64,000 nucleotides of DNA, taken from contig NZ_PIPS01000001.1 in the NCBI RefSeq assembly GCF_003987185.1, positions 124,001 through 188,000 on the forward strand, read 5' to 3'. Positions 53,900 to 63,235 of the stretch are shown here, piece after piece (the first letter of the stretch is position 1; each line of letters starts with the position of its first letter). The position numbers were made by a program, and so were the translations under genes. The notes beneath the pieces are model-generated. The model had not been told where the DNA came from. It ran no database searches and worked only from the letters and a program-made list of their open reading frames with translations. Origin of the DNA: Idiomarina aquatica. Its GTDB lineage: Bacteria; Pseudomonadota; Gammaproteobacteria; Enterobacterales; Alteromonadaceae.

Positions 53900-54924
53900 C
53901 GCGTTTTTTACTGCACCGACTGATTTATTTTACGCTGGCGTTGTGGTTGCTGACGGTGTTCAGTTTTCTGCTCAACTGGCTGTTTCCCGGCGACGTGATC
54001 ACCAATATGTCCGGTATCCGCGCCATCAGTGACAGCTACGCCAGCGAATTCGCGTTACGCGGCGGTGACGATAATCTCGTCATGCAATACGTTTATTACC
54101 TGCAAAATCTGATCAACTTTGACTGGGGTTACTCGCTGGTCAGCCAACAGCCGGTGTGGCTGGAAGCTTCCCGCACCTTTATGGCAACCGCCGAAATCTT
54201 ACTATTGGCCTTGCTACTGGCCTTGGTGGTCGGGCTGCCGCTGGGGGCGCTAGCCGCCATGCGTTATCACTCCGGTGTCGACAAGACCATTGTTTCAATC
54301 GCGGTCGGGGGTTACTCGATTCCGGTGTTCTGGCTGGCTCAGCTATTGATTTTGCTGTTTGCGGTGAAACTGCGCTGGCTGCCCATTACCGGCCAAATCG
54401 ACCCGCTGTTTTTGATCGAACCTCAGTCGGGTTCAGTGTTGCTCGACATTGCCCTGAGTGATTCGGCGCATAAAGCGGCAGCTTATCGCGATGCCCTGGC
54501 TCATATGGTGTTGCCGGTGATTGTACTGGCCAGCCTGCCGGCCATGCTGTTGTTGCGGATGATGCGCAACACCACCGTCGAAGTGATGCAGCAGCCCTAC
54601 ATTAAAGCCGTTCGTGCCCGAGGCCTGTCGCCGTTGCGGGTAGCGGTTAAACACGCTATCCCCAATGCCATTCAGGGTATTCTGCAACAACTGACCTTTA
54701 TCTTCGGTCTGATGTTAGCCAATGCCGTGATTGTCGAGTCCATTTTTAACTGGCCCGGTATCGGCTCCTGGCTGCTGAAGGCCATCATTGACCGGGATTA
54801 TCCGGTCATTCAGGCCGCCTTGCTGATCCTGGTTGCCACCACATTGTTTGCTAATCTGCTGTTTGAACTCTATCGCGGTTGGCGCTTCCCGATTGTCAGA
54901 GAGGAACGTTATGGCGCAACCTGA
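53896..54924 (+). CDS. sapB: SapB, ABC-transporter permease
   Basis: Inner-membrane permease of 342 residues in the DppB family, with about six transmembrane helices. The N-terminal HRLIYFTLALWLLTVFSFLLNWLFPGD and the EAA-like loop YIKAVRARGLSPLRVAVKHAIPNA, which contacts the ATPase, are visible. It overlaps sapA by 4 bases and sapC by 14. Confidence 0.94.
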   Translation: MTRFLLHRLIYFTLALWLLTVFSFLLNWLFPGDVITNMSGIRAISDSYASEFALRGGDDNLVMQYVYYLQNLINFDWGYSLVSQQPVWLEASRTFMATAEILLLALLLALVVGLPLGALAAMRYHSGVDKTIVSIAVGGYSIPVFWLAQLLILLFAVKLRWLPITGQIDPLFLIEPQSGSVLLDIALSDSAHKAAAYRDALAHMVLPVIVLASLPAMLLLRMMRNTTVEVMQQPYIKAVRARGLSPLRVAVKHAIPNAIQGILQQLTFIFGLMLANAVIVESIFNWPGIGSWLLKAIIDRDYPVIQAALLILVATTLFANLLFELYRGWRFPIVREERYGAT

Positions 54925-55804
54925 CCTGTATTACCGGGATAATAATCCCTCACCGCTGCAGTTGGTCTGGTACTCGTTTCGCAGCCGCATTGCTGCCATG
55001 GTGGCGTTGTGGTTTTTGATCATTTTGCTGGCGGTGACCTTATTGTCACCGCTGCTGGCTCCCTTTGATCCGGCGCAGCAATTTACCGACGCCATTTCGC
55101 TCCCGCCGTCGTGGACCGATGCCGGTAATATGCAATATATGTTCGGTACCGATGACCTTGGCCGTGATATGTTGTCGCGACTGCTGATTGGCTCGGTTTA
55201 CAGCTTTGCGCTGCCATTGGCTACGGTCATTGTCGCCTCGACCTTTGGCATTTTCATGGGCGCTGTCGCCGGTGTTGATCGCAACTTTAAATATCAAGTA
55301 TTCGGCCAGGTCTTTGACCGGGTATTAACCATTCCATCGTTTTTGCTGGCACTGGTGATCATCGCGATTTTGGGTCCGGGTCTGGGCAATGCCATCATCG
55401 CCATCACGCTGTCGTTAATTCCGCAGTTTATTTATGTCACCCGCAACGCGGTACACAGCGAATGGCAAAAAGACTACGTCACTGCGTCGCGTTTGAATGG
55501 CTGCTCCAATACCTATTTGATGTATCGGGTGATATTACCCAACATCACACCGGCGTTGGTGATGCAACTGACGGTAGCATTATCGGTATCGATTATGGAC
55601 ATAGCCGCTCTCAGCTTCCTTGGTCTTGGCGTGCAACCACCGACGCCGGAGTGGGGCTCAATGCTGTCCCGCAGTCTTGATGAGGTGTACTTATCGCCCT
55701 GGTCGATGGTGTTGCCGGGGATTACGCTGTTCTTGACCATCACCGCCATCAATGTGGTCGGCGACAGTCTGCGCCGCGCAATCAAACAACGGATGGAGAA
55801 CTGA
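54911..55804 (+). CDS. sapC: SapC, ABC-transporter permease
   Basis: Inner-membrane permease of 297 residues in the DppC family. ATG 54911 has GAGGAA upstream; the open frame extends to 54833 inside sapB without support. The LLAPFDPAQQF segment, GTDDLGRDMLSRLLIGSVYSF and the coupling loop DYVTASRLNGCSNTYLMYRVILPN are characteristic. Its stop shares a base with the sapD ATG. Confidence 0.94.
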   Translation: MAQPDLYYRDNNPSPLQLVWYSFRSRIAAMVALWFLIILLAVTLLSPLLAPFDPAQQFTDAISLPPSWTDAGNMQYMFGTDDLGRDMLSRLLIGSVYSFALPLATVIVASTFGIFMGAVAGVDRNFKYQVFGQVFDRVLTIPSFLLALVIIAILGPGLGNAIIAITLSLIPQFIYVTRNAVHSEWQKDYVTASRLNGCSNTYLMYRVILPNITPALVMQLTVALSVSIMDIAALSFLGLGVQPPTPEWGSMLSRSLDEVYLSPWSMVLPGITLFLTITAINVVGDSLRRAIKQRMEN

Positions 55805-56796
55805 TGGATTTACTGGATATTCGTAACCTCACCATCGAACTGGATATGCCGCAAGGTCGGGTACGCATTCTCGACCGCGTAAACCTGCAACTGAAGGCCG
55901 GTGAAATCCACTCCATCGTGGGCGAATCCGGCTCCGGTAAAAGTTTGCTGGCTAAAGCCGTGATTGGCGTTATCAACCCGGCCTGGCACGTCACCGCTGA
56001 CCGCCTGTGGTGGAACGGCCAGGATTTACTGGCCATGAACAGTAAGCAGCGACGCGCCGTCACCGGCCGGGACATGGCGATGATTTTTCAGGATCCGGCC
56101 GCGTATCTCGACCCCAACAACACCATCGAGCAGCAAATTGATGAAGCCATCCCTAAAGGTGACGTCACCGGTACGTTTCTGCGCCGGCGCATCGATCGTA
56201 AAACCCGTGCACGACAATTGCTGCACCGGGTCGGTGTGCGCGACCATGATAAGGTGTTAAAAAGCTATCCGTTTGAGTTGTCCGAAGGTATTGCGCAAAA
56301 AGTCAGTATTGCGATTGCCGTGGCTCACCGTCCAAAACTGTTGATCGCCGATGAGCCGACCACCGCGATGGAGCCGTCAACCCGCGACCAAATCCAACGT
56401 CTGCTCACCAAATTGGCGGTCAGCCAGGATATGTCGGTGTTACTGATCACTCAAGATGTGGCGTCGATTTTGCCGGCCACCCAGAACCTGACCCTGCTGT
56501 ATTGTGGGCAGTTAATGGAAACCGGTGATGCGCAGACCATTCTGGAACGGCCGGCGCACCCTTATACTGATTCGATGATTCGTATGTCATTGCAAAATCA
56601 GGACGATTTACCCCGCAAATCGCGCTTACCAACTTTACCGGGAGCGGTCCCTACCCTGCGACATATGCCGATTGGCTGCCGTCTGGGGCCGCGCTGTCCG
56701 TACGCGCAAAAACAATGTGTGAAAGCACCGGTGGCGCAGATCCGTGACGAGCAACTGTTTCATTGTCATTTTCCGTTAAACGAGCCGCAATCATGA
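55804..56796 (+). CDS. sapD: SapD, ABC-transporter ATPase
   Basis: Cytoplasmic ATPase of 330 residues. Walker A GESGSGKSLL, signature LSEGIAQKVSIAIA (the Sap-type variant of LSGGQ), Walker B LLIADEPTTAMEP, and a C-terminal oligopeptide-transporter domain with a Cys cluster (GCRLGPRCPYAQKQC) that could bind an iron-sulfur centre as in Dpp/Opp ATPases. It overlaps sapC by 1 base and sapF by 4. Confidence 0.95.
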   Translation: MDLLDIRNLTIELDMPQGRVRILDRVNLQLKAGEIHSIVGESGSGKSLLAKAVIGVINPAWHVTADRLWWNGQDLLAMNSKQRRAVTGRDMAMIFQDPAAYLDPNNTIEQQIDEAIPKGDVTGTFLRRRIDRKTRARQLLHRVGVRDHDKVLKSYPFELSEGIAQKVSIAIAVAHRPKLLIADEPTTAMEPSTRDQIQRLLTKLAVSQDMSVLLITQDVASILPATQNLTLLYCGQLMETGDAQTILERPAHPYTDSMIRMSLQNQDDLPRKSRLPTLPGAVPTLRHMPIGCRLGPRCPYAQKQCVKAPVAQIRDEQLFHCHFPLNEPQS

Positions 56797-57593
56797 GCCA
56801 TGTACTGGAAGTAAAAGGCCTTAGCAAAACGTTTCGTGGTCGCCGCGATTGGCCCTGGAGCCCGAGATCCGTTGCGCTGGAACCCACGTCGTTTACGCTC
56901 GAGGCCGGCGAAACACTGGCGATCATGGGTGAAACCGGCTCCGGTAAGTCGACTCTGGCGAAACTGGTGGCCGGAGTCGACAACGCGTCCTCCGGCGACA
57001 TTTATTTGAACGGCCAGAAGCTGTATGACAACAACACCAAGCAGCGCTGCCAGAATATCCGCATGATTTTTCAGGACAGCGAGAAATCGCTCAACAGTCA
57101 GCGCACCATCGGACAACAGCTGGAAGAGCCGCTGCTGTTTAATACCAGCCTGAGTGCCGCGGAACGCGATGATTACGTAAAGAAAATTTTACGGAAGGTG
57201 GGATTGCTGGCCGAACATTACGAGTTTTACCCGCACATGTTGTCCACCGGTCAAAAACAACGTGTTGCCATTGCTCGCGCGATTGCTCTGGAGCCGCAAA
57301 TCATCGTGGCCGACGAGGCGCTGGTCGCACTGGACCCATCCGTTAGAGCACAAATTATTAACCTAATGCTCGATCTCCAGCAGGAAATGGGTATTTCGTA
57401 CATTTTCGTGACACATTCGCCGCAAATCGTGAAACACATTGCTGACAAGATCTTAATTTTGTATCGTGGTAAAATGATCGCGTTTGAGAAAACCGAACTA
57501 TTACTAACAGAACCGCAACAACCTTACGTAGAACAGTTGTTGCATGAACACTTAACGACAGAACACTTAAACCAAAAGCGACAGAAGCGCTAA
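56793..57593 (+). CDS. sapF: SapF, ABC-transporter ATPase
   Basis: Cytoplasmic ATPase of 266 residues, partner of SapD. Walker A GETGSGKSTLAKLV, signature LSTGQKQRVAIARA, Walker B IIVADEALVALDPS. The start is ATG 56793, overlapping the sapD stop; the frame reaches 56763. It is the last sap gene; putP begins 32 bases later and may be read through. Confidence 0.95.
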   Translation: MSHVLEVKGLSKTFRGRRDWPWSPRSVALEPTSFTLEAGETLAIMGETGSGKSTLAKLVAGVDNASSGDIYLNGQKLYDNNTKQRCQNIRMIFQDSEKSLNSQRTIGQQLEEPLLFNTSLSAAERDDYVKKILRKVGLLAEHYEFYPHMLSTGQKQRVAIARAIALEPQIIVADEALVALDPSVRAQIINLMLDLQQEMGISYIFVTHSPQIVKHIADKILILYRGKMIAFEKTELLLTEPQQPYVEQLLHEHLTTEHLNQKRQKR

Positions 57594-57625
57594 CGTCGCT
57601 ACAACTAAAATTAAGGGAGTTTAAT

Positions 57626-59149
57626 GTGGAAACAGGTACTCTGATATCGCTAGCGCTGTATTTTCTTGTGATGCTTGGCATCGGTCTGTATGCCTATAAA
57701 AAGGCGACCGATTCGGTATCCGGTTACATGCTGGGTGGCCGCGGCCTTGGTCCTGCAGTGACGGCGCTTTCGGCCGGTGCATCGGATATGAGCGGCTGGA
57801 TGCTGATGGGCTTACCCGGAGCGATTTATGTTTCTGGTGTGTCACAGTTGTGGATAGCTGTGGGTTTGCTCATTGGTGCGTATCTCAACTACATCATTGT
57901 TGCACCGCGCTTGCGGACATACACTGAGGTTGCCAACGATTCCATCACCATTCCGGATTATTTTGCCAACCGCTTTAACGATAAAGGACGCAAACTGCGT
58001 ATCTTCTCGTCGGTGGTTATCATCATATTCTTTACCCTGTATACGTCAGCCAGTCTGGTGGCCGGGGGTAAGCTGTTTGACAGCTCCTTTGGCATGGATT
58101 ACACCACCGGCCTTTGGGTCACCGCCGGGGTGGTCTGCGCTTATACCCTGTTCGGGGGTTTCCTGGCGGTCAGCATGACCGACTTTGTGCAGGGCTGCAT
58201 CATGTTTGTAGCGCTGGTGCTGGTGCCGATTGTCGCCTTCGCCGAACTCGGTGGTTACAGCGACGTGGTCGGCCAGGTTGGCGACATCAATCCGTCCTTC
58301 CTGGACTTCTTTAAAGATGGGGCTACCGGTGAAAGCTTAGCTGCACTGGGTATTATCTCATTACTGGCCTGGGGTCTGGGCTATTTTGGCCAGCCGCACA
58401 TTATCGTCCGTTTTATGGCGATTCGTTCCGTCAGTGACATCAAGAGTGCACGCCGTATCGGTATCAGCTGGATGTTTGTTTCCATTATCGGTGCGATGGC
58501 AACCGGTTTCGTGGGTATTGCCTACGTCGCCGAAACGAAAATGACACTGGCCGATGCTGAAACCATCTTTATTATCTTCTCGCAGTTCTTGTTCCACCCG
58601 CTGATTGGTGGCTTCTTGCTGGCAGCTATTCTGGCGGCCATCATGAGTACCATCTCGTCGCAATTATTGGTGAGTTCAAGCTCGTTGACGGAAGACTTCT
58701 ACAAAGCCTTCCTGCGTAAGGACGCCAGCGATAAAGAGCTGGTTGCCGTTGGCCGAATTTCGGTACTGCTGGTTTCACTGGTCGCTATCTGGTTGGCCTG
58801 GAACCCGGAAAATACCGTCCTGACGCTGGTATCTAACGCCTGGGCAGGTTTTGGTGCGGCCTTTGGTCCGGTGGTCATTCTGAGCCTGTTCTGGAAGCGC
58901 ATGAACCGTCACGGTGCCCTTGCCGGTATGATTCTGGGTGCTGCGACCGTGCTGTTCTGGATTTATGGTCCGGAATTTGGCGGCCAGCCATTAAGCGGCT
59001 ACGTTTATGAAATCGTACCTGGCTTTATCGTGTCGGTACTGGCCATCATCGTGTTCAGTAAACTGACCGAAGAACCGGCACAGGAACTGCAGGATAAATT
59101 CGATGAAATGGAAAAAATCATCGATGACCACTACCACACTCAGAAGTAA
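57626..59149 (+). CDS. putP: Sodium/proline symporter PutP
   Basis: Inner-membrane symporter of 507 residues (SSS family), about 13 helices. Family marks: GYMLGGRGLGPAVTALSAGASDMSGWMLMGLPGA (sodium and proline site, about 33-66), TIPDYFANRF and FGQPHIIVRFMAIRS. The start is GTG 57626 with GGGAG before it (an overlapping ATG is out of frame). No putA is in the window. A terminator follows. Proline would be used as carbon or osmolyte. Confidence 0.95.
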   Translation: METGTLISLALYFLVMLGIGLYAYKKATDSVSGYMLGGRGLGPAVTALSAGASDMSGWMLMGLPGAIYVSGVSQLWIAVGLLIGAYLNYIIVAPRLRTYTEVANDSITIPDYFANRFNDKGRKLRIFSSVVIIIFFTLYTSASLVAGGKLFDSSFGMDYTTGLWVTAGVVCAYTLFGGFLAVSMTDFVQGCIMFVALVLVPIVAFAELGGYSDVVGQVGDINPSFLDFFKDGATGESLAALGIISLLAWGLGYFGQPHIIVRFMAIRSVSDIKSARRIGISWMFVSIIGAMATGFVGIAYVAETKMTLADAETIFIIFSQFLFHPLIGGFLLAAILAAIMSTISSQLLVSSSSLTEDFYKAFLRKDASDKELVAVGRISVLLVSLVAIWLAWNPENTVLTLVSNAWAGFGAAFGPVVILSLFWKRMNRHGALAGMILGAATVLFWIYGPEFGGQPLSGYVYEIVPGFIVSVLAIIVFSKLTEEPAQELQDKFDEMEKIIDDHYHTQK

Positions 59150-59176
59150 TCGGTAGTAAGCTAAAGCAGTAAAAGC

Positions 59177-59201
59177 AGGGTCGCTTCGGCGGCCCTTTTT
59201 T
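59177..59201 (+). terminator. Intrinsic terminator of putP
   Basis: AGGGTCGC (59177-59184) pairs with GCGGCCCT (59189-59196, one T-G wobble) around a stable TTCG tetraloop, followed by six T. Confidence 0.92.
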
Positions 59202-59245
59202 GTATCTACAGCGTTAGGACAGGTTACCTAAGCGAGGAGATCGTT

Positions 59246-60949
59246 ATGAAGACTACCCTACTTTCTTGTGCGCTCGCGTTGGGCTGCACATTGGCAGCGG
59301 ATTCGCTACAGGCGGCCGACCGCATTACCGGCCATCATTTTGCCACCCGTTCAGAAGCCATGGCGCCCAATGCGATGGCGGCAACCAGCCAACCGCTGGC
59401 AACCCAGGTGGCGCTGGACATCATGCAGCAAGGCGGCAACGCGATTGATGCCGCAATTGCCGCAAACGCGGTGCTGGGGCTGGTTGAACCGACCGGTAAC
59501 GGCATTGGTGGTGACCTGTTCGCCATTGTTTGGGATGCCGACAGCGAACGCCTTTATGGCTTAAACGCATCCGGTCGCTCGCCACAGTCACTGAGCCGTG
59601 ACTATTTTATCGACAACGGTTATGACAGCATCCCGGCACGCGGTGTATTGCCCCTTTCAGTACCGGGAGCCGTTGATGGCTGGTTTGAATTGCACGACCG
59701 CTTCGGCGCGCTGCCGATGTCGGAGGTGTTAGCGCCGGCGATTGAGTATGCGCGTCAGGGCTTTCCGGTTACTGAGGTGATTGCCTATTATTTTCAACGC
59801 AACGGTGAAGTTCTCAAAGACCAGCCCGGCTTTGCTGAGGTCTTTATGAAAGACGGAACCATGCCGCAGAAAGGCGAACGCTTCCGCAACCCGGATCTGG
59901 CCAATACCTATCAGATGTTGGCCGAACAAGGTCGTGACGCCTTTTACGAGGGCGAAATCGCTGAAACCATCGGTGACTTTGTGCAGCAACACGGTGGCTT
60001 TTTGTCCTATGAGGATTTGGCGGCGCACGAATCAACCTGGGTCGACCCAGTGTCCAGCAGCTACCGTGGCTACGACTTATGGGAGTTACCACCCAACACC
60101 CAGGGCATCGCGGCACAGCAAATTTTAAACATTCTGGAAAACTTTGATGTTGCCGAGATGGGGTTTGACAGCCCCGAATACGTCCATCATTTTGTCGAAG
60201 CCAAAAAGCTGGCTTTTGAAGATCGTGCCAAATATTACTCGGATCCTGCCTTTAACGAGGTACCGGTTGAGGGCTTATTAGACAAAGGTTACGCCAAACA
60301 ACGCGCCAAACTGATCGACCCGAACAAGCCCGCCGCAGCGGTTGAACCCGGTAATCCCCCCACCGAAGGCGACACCATCTATCTGACCACCGCCGACAGT
60401 GACGGTAATATGGTGTCTTTGATTCAAAGTAATTACCGCGGTATGGGCTCCGGTGTAACCCCTGAAGGTCTGGGTTTTGTACTGCAGAACCGCGGTGAGC
60501 TGTTTCATCTGGACCCCAGCCATAATAACGTTTATGAGCCGGGCAAGCGGCCGTTCCATACCATCATTCCGGCGTTTGTCACCAAAGACGGTAAGCCGCT
60601 GATGAGTTATGGCGTTATGGGCGGTGCTACGCAGCCGCAGATGCACGCGCAAATCCTCATCAATATCATTGATTTTGGTATGAATTTACAAGAAGCCGGT
60701 GACGCACCACGCATTCTGCATACCGGTTCGGGTCAGCCAACCGGCGGCCAAATGACCGACGGCGGCACCGTGCATCTGGAGAATGGTTTTTCGAAACATA
60801 CCCGTCGTGAACTGATTAAAATGGGCCATACCCTGCAAGAAGCGGTCGGCCCATTCGGCGGTTATCAAGCGATTTGGAAAAACCATCAGCAAGATGTCTA
60901 TTACGGCGCCTCCGAGAGCCGCAAAGACGGGCACGCGGCGGGTTATTAA
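59246..60949 (+). CDS. ggt: Gamma-glutamyltransferase, secreted form
   Basis: Second GGT of the window, 567 residues, with a cleavable signal peptide (about 1-24, ending LQAAD) and no lipobox directly before the cleavage site. The autocatalytic Thr is Thr377 in EGDTIYLTTADSDGNMVSL. The conserved GGNAIDAAIAANAVLGLVEPTGNGIGGDLF block (about 63-92) is present. It belongs to a different GGT branch from the one at 33939 (EPTGNGIGGD versus EPQSSGIGGG). AGGAG precedes the ATG. It overlaps the convergent patatin gene by 4 bases. Confidence 0.92.
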   Translation: MKTTLLSCALALGCTLAADSLQAADRITGHHFATRSEAMAPNAMAATSQPLATQVALDIMQQGGNAIDAAIAANAVLGLVEPTGNGIGGDLFAIVWDADSERLYGLNASGRSPQSLSRDYFIDNGYDSIPARGVLPLSVPGAVDGWFELHDRFGALPMSEVLAPAIEYARQGFPVTEVIAYYFQRNGEVLKDQPGFAEVFMKDGTMPQKGERFRNPDLANTYQMLAEQGRDAFYEGEIAETIGDFVQQHGGFLSYEDLAAHESTWVDPVSSSYRGYDLWELPPNTQGIAAQQILNILENFDVAEMGFDSPEYVHHFVEAKKLAFEDRAKYYSDPAFNEVPVEGLLDKGYAKQRAKLIDPNKPAAAVEPGNPPTEGDTIYLTTADSDGNMVSLIQSNYRGMGSGVTPEGLGFVLQNRGELFHLDPSHNNVYEPGKRPFHTIIPAFVTKDGKPLMSYGVMGGATQPQMHAQILINIIDFGMNLQEAGDAPRILHTGSGQPTGGQMTDGGTVHLENGFSKHTRRELIKMGHTLQEAVGPFGGYQAIWKNHQQDVYYGASESRKDGHAAGY

Positions 60950-61920
60950 CCCCGTCGCTCCCGAAACAATTCGATTTCGTCCATAATGAGATCACGCATG
61001 CGTAGCGTGGTCTCATAACCGATGTCGATGCCCTCGTTGCCACGATCAAACTCCATAATGCCAATATGGCCCAGCTTGGGCTGCACTAAAATATCGGGCG
61101 GATCACCGGCCATACGAGCTTTGGTAATACGCTCCTGCATGATATCAATGGCACTGGACATGACGCTGAACATACCCGGCGGTTTATGCGGGTTGGCTTT
61201 AAATCGATCTTTAATATTATCGAAGTAATGCTGACTGCTTGACCAGAAGTTCTCGAAAAAACCCGACTCGTCATGCCGCGCTTTATGCTCTAACTGCTTT
61301 TTCTGCGCTTCTTCGGCCTCAGTTTGCGGCGGAATGTTGCGTCCGCGTTGCTCCAGTGCTTTGGAGTTTAACTGCGAGTTGAGGTGCACGGCGATGACAA
61401 AATCCGCCCCCAGCGCGCGACACAGTGATACCGGAACCGGGTTAACCAAACCACCGTCAATCAGCCAGCGCCCATCCATCGCACTCGGCGCTAAAATGCC
61501 GGGCATCGCGCAGGAAGCCCGTGAGGCATCGTACAAATCACCTTTGCGCAGCCAAATTTCACGTCCGCTGTACAGATCCGTTGCCACGGCACCATAGGTA
61601 ATGGGCAGATCTTCGATGTTTTTGGCACCAAACTGCTCACGAGCCTCGTTAAACACCTTTTCACCACCGATCAGTCCACCTTGATTGAAACCAAAGTCGA
61701 GCAAATTCCAGACTTCCCAGCGCCCCATATTAACCACCCAATCCTCGATTTCGGCCAGCCGACCGGACGCGTACCCAGCGCCTACCAAGGATCCGATTGA
61801 GGTTCCGGCAACCATATTAATCCGCACACCCATTTCTTCTAATGCTTTGATCACACCGATATGGGACCAGCCTCTGGCAGCTCCTGAACCGAGCGCCAAT
61901 GCTACTTTGACTTCTGACAT
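60946..61920 (-). CDS. Patatin-like phospholipase (RssA-like)
   Basis: Lipid acyl hydrolase of 324 residues, cytoplasmic or membrane-associated. The oxyanion loop is GSGAARGW (about 10-17), the nucleophile GTSIGSLVGAGYASG (about 43-57), and the catalytic Asp lies in WLIDGGLVNPVPVSLC. ATG 61918-61920 has AGGAAGAG upstream. The C-terminal part contains a conserved region with SSAIDIMQERITKARMAGDPPDILVQPKLGHIGIMEFDRG. Divergent from the EAL/HDOD gene. Confidence 0.9.
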   Translation of the reverse strand: MSEVKVALALGSGAARGWSHIGVIKALEEMGVRINMVAGTSIGSLVGAGYASGRLAEIEDWVVNMGRWEVWNLLDFGFNQGGLIGGEKVFNEAREQFGAKNIEDLPITYGAVATDLYSGREIWLRKGDLYDASRASCAMPGILAPSAMDGRWLIDGGLVNPVPVSLCRALGADFVIAVHLNSQLNSKALEQRGRNIPPQTEAEEAQKKQLEHKARHDESGFFENFWSSSQHYFDNIKDRFKANPHKPPGMFSVMSSAIDIMQERITKARMAGDPPDILVQPKLGHIGIMEFDRGNEGIDIGYETTLRMRDLIMDEIELFRERRG

Positions 61921-62008
61921 GTAAACTCTTCCTAATTCCCTGCTAACAACGTACACTGAGTTGCCTCATTTGTAGCATAAAACAACTCACACGGATAAGG
62001 AAAACTCG

Positions 62009-63226
62009 GTGATTTTTTATATAGCGCGGCAACCCATCTTTGACCGTCGTAGAGGCCTGTTTGCCTACGAGCTGTTGTTTCGAGATGGCTTTGAGAATGC
62101 GTTCCCGGACATTGACTCCGATGAAGCCACGGAACGGCTGGTTGAGAGCAGCGAACTGAGTACCGGCATTGAAGCATTAACCGGTCAGAATAGAGCGTTC
62201 ATTAATTTCACGGAACAATCGATCTGCAACCAACTACCTCAACTGCTACCCAAGCAAAACACGGTGGTTGAGCTGCTGGAAACGGTAGCCCCAACCGACG
62301 ACGTTTTTCAGTCGGTAACGTCATTGAAGGATAAGGGCTACACAGTAGCGCTTGATGATTTTGAATTTGATGATCGCTGGCAGCGTTTTTTGCCGCTGAT
62401 CGACATCGTCAAAATGGACTTCCGCGCACTGTCGATAGCGCAGATTAAACAGCAAATGCGCGCACACCGCGGCTTTACAGGACGTTATCTGGCGGAAAAA
62501 GTAGAAACCTACGATGAATTTAAGCAAGCACTCGAGCTCGGCTTTGATTACTTTCAGGGCTACTTTTTTGCTAAACCGGAAGTCATCCAACGCCGTTCTT
62601 TATCGGCGTCACAAAAAGTCTATCTGGAGCTGCTGGATAAAATATCCGCCGACGACTATAACCCCGACGAAATCGCCCAAATTATTGAGCGTGACACCGG
62701 CGTTTCCTACAAGTTGCTGCGTTTTGTGAATTCCGCGTTTTTTGCCCGTCGCTCGGAAATAACCTCATTAAAACAAGCCGTCGTGCGCCTGGGACAGGCC
62801 GAAATACGCAAGTTTGTTGCGTTAATATCAACCGCCTCACTGGGCGAGAGTAAACCCAACGAGTTAACGCAGTTATCAATAACCCGCGCGCGTTTTTGTG
62901 AACAACTGGCGCAGATGAATCCACGCTATGGTGCCGACCCCGGTACAGCTTTCCTGTCAGGGTTGCTCTCTAAGCTTGATGCGATGATGGACGATGAGTT
63001 GAGCCAAATTTTAACGCACATTCATGCCGGCACCACCATTCGCGACGCGTTGATTGATAAAAAAGGCGCGATTGGTTTTTTTCTGATTACCGCTGAAGCG
63101 ATCGAGCGCGTCCATTGGAAGAAAATTGATCAGGCCGCCAAACAGCTCAAACTGTCCAGTGATACGGTGATCAAACTGTACCACGACGCCTCAAGTTGGG
63201 CGCGGGCCGCGAGCGGAAGTGCTTAA
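62009..63226 (+). CDS. EAL-like/HDOD signalling protein (YuxH family)
   Basis: Cytoplasmic protein of 405 residues. The EAL-like domain (about 1-195) reads YELLFRD in place of the catalytic EAL motif; some other site residues persist (FINFTEQS, ALDDFEFDD, VKMDF, AEKVET, FQGYFFAKP). The HDOD domain (about 205-385) includes DTGVSYKLLRFVNSAFFARRSEITSLKQAVVRLGQAEIRKF. Such proteins usually do not cleave c-di-GMP and act as regulators (motility or surface behaviour in Vibrio). dgt begins 9 bases after its stop. Confidence 0.9.
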   Translation: MIFYIARQPIFDRRRGLFAYELLFRDGFENAFPDIDSDEATERLVESSELSTGIEALTGQNRAFINFTEQSICNQLPQLLPKQNTVVELLETVAPTDDVFQSVTSLKDKGYTVALDDFEFDDRWQRFLPLIDIVKMDFRALSIAQIKQQMRAHRGFTGRYLAEKVETYDEFKQALELGFDYFQGYFFAKPEVIQRRSLSASQKVYLELLDKISADDYNPDEIAQIIERDTGVSYKLLRFVNSAFFARRSEITSLKQAVVRLGQAEIRKFVALISTASLGESKPNELTQLSITRARFCEQLAQMNPRYGADPGTAFLSGLLSKLDAMMDDELSQILTHIHAGTTIRDALIDKKGAIGFFLITAEAIERVHWKKIDQAAKQLKLSSDTVIKLYHDASSWARAASGSA

Positions 63227-63235
63227 GGAGGTACT

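Noticed and set aside
57579-57602. AGCGAC...GTCGCT inverted repeat after sapF as a terminator
   Set aside because: Six-base arms with a 12-base loop and no T-run; too weak to call.
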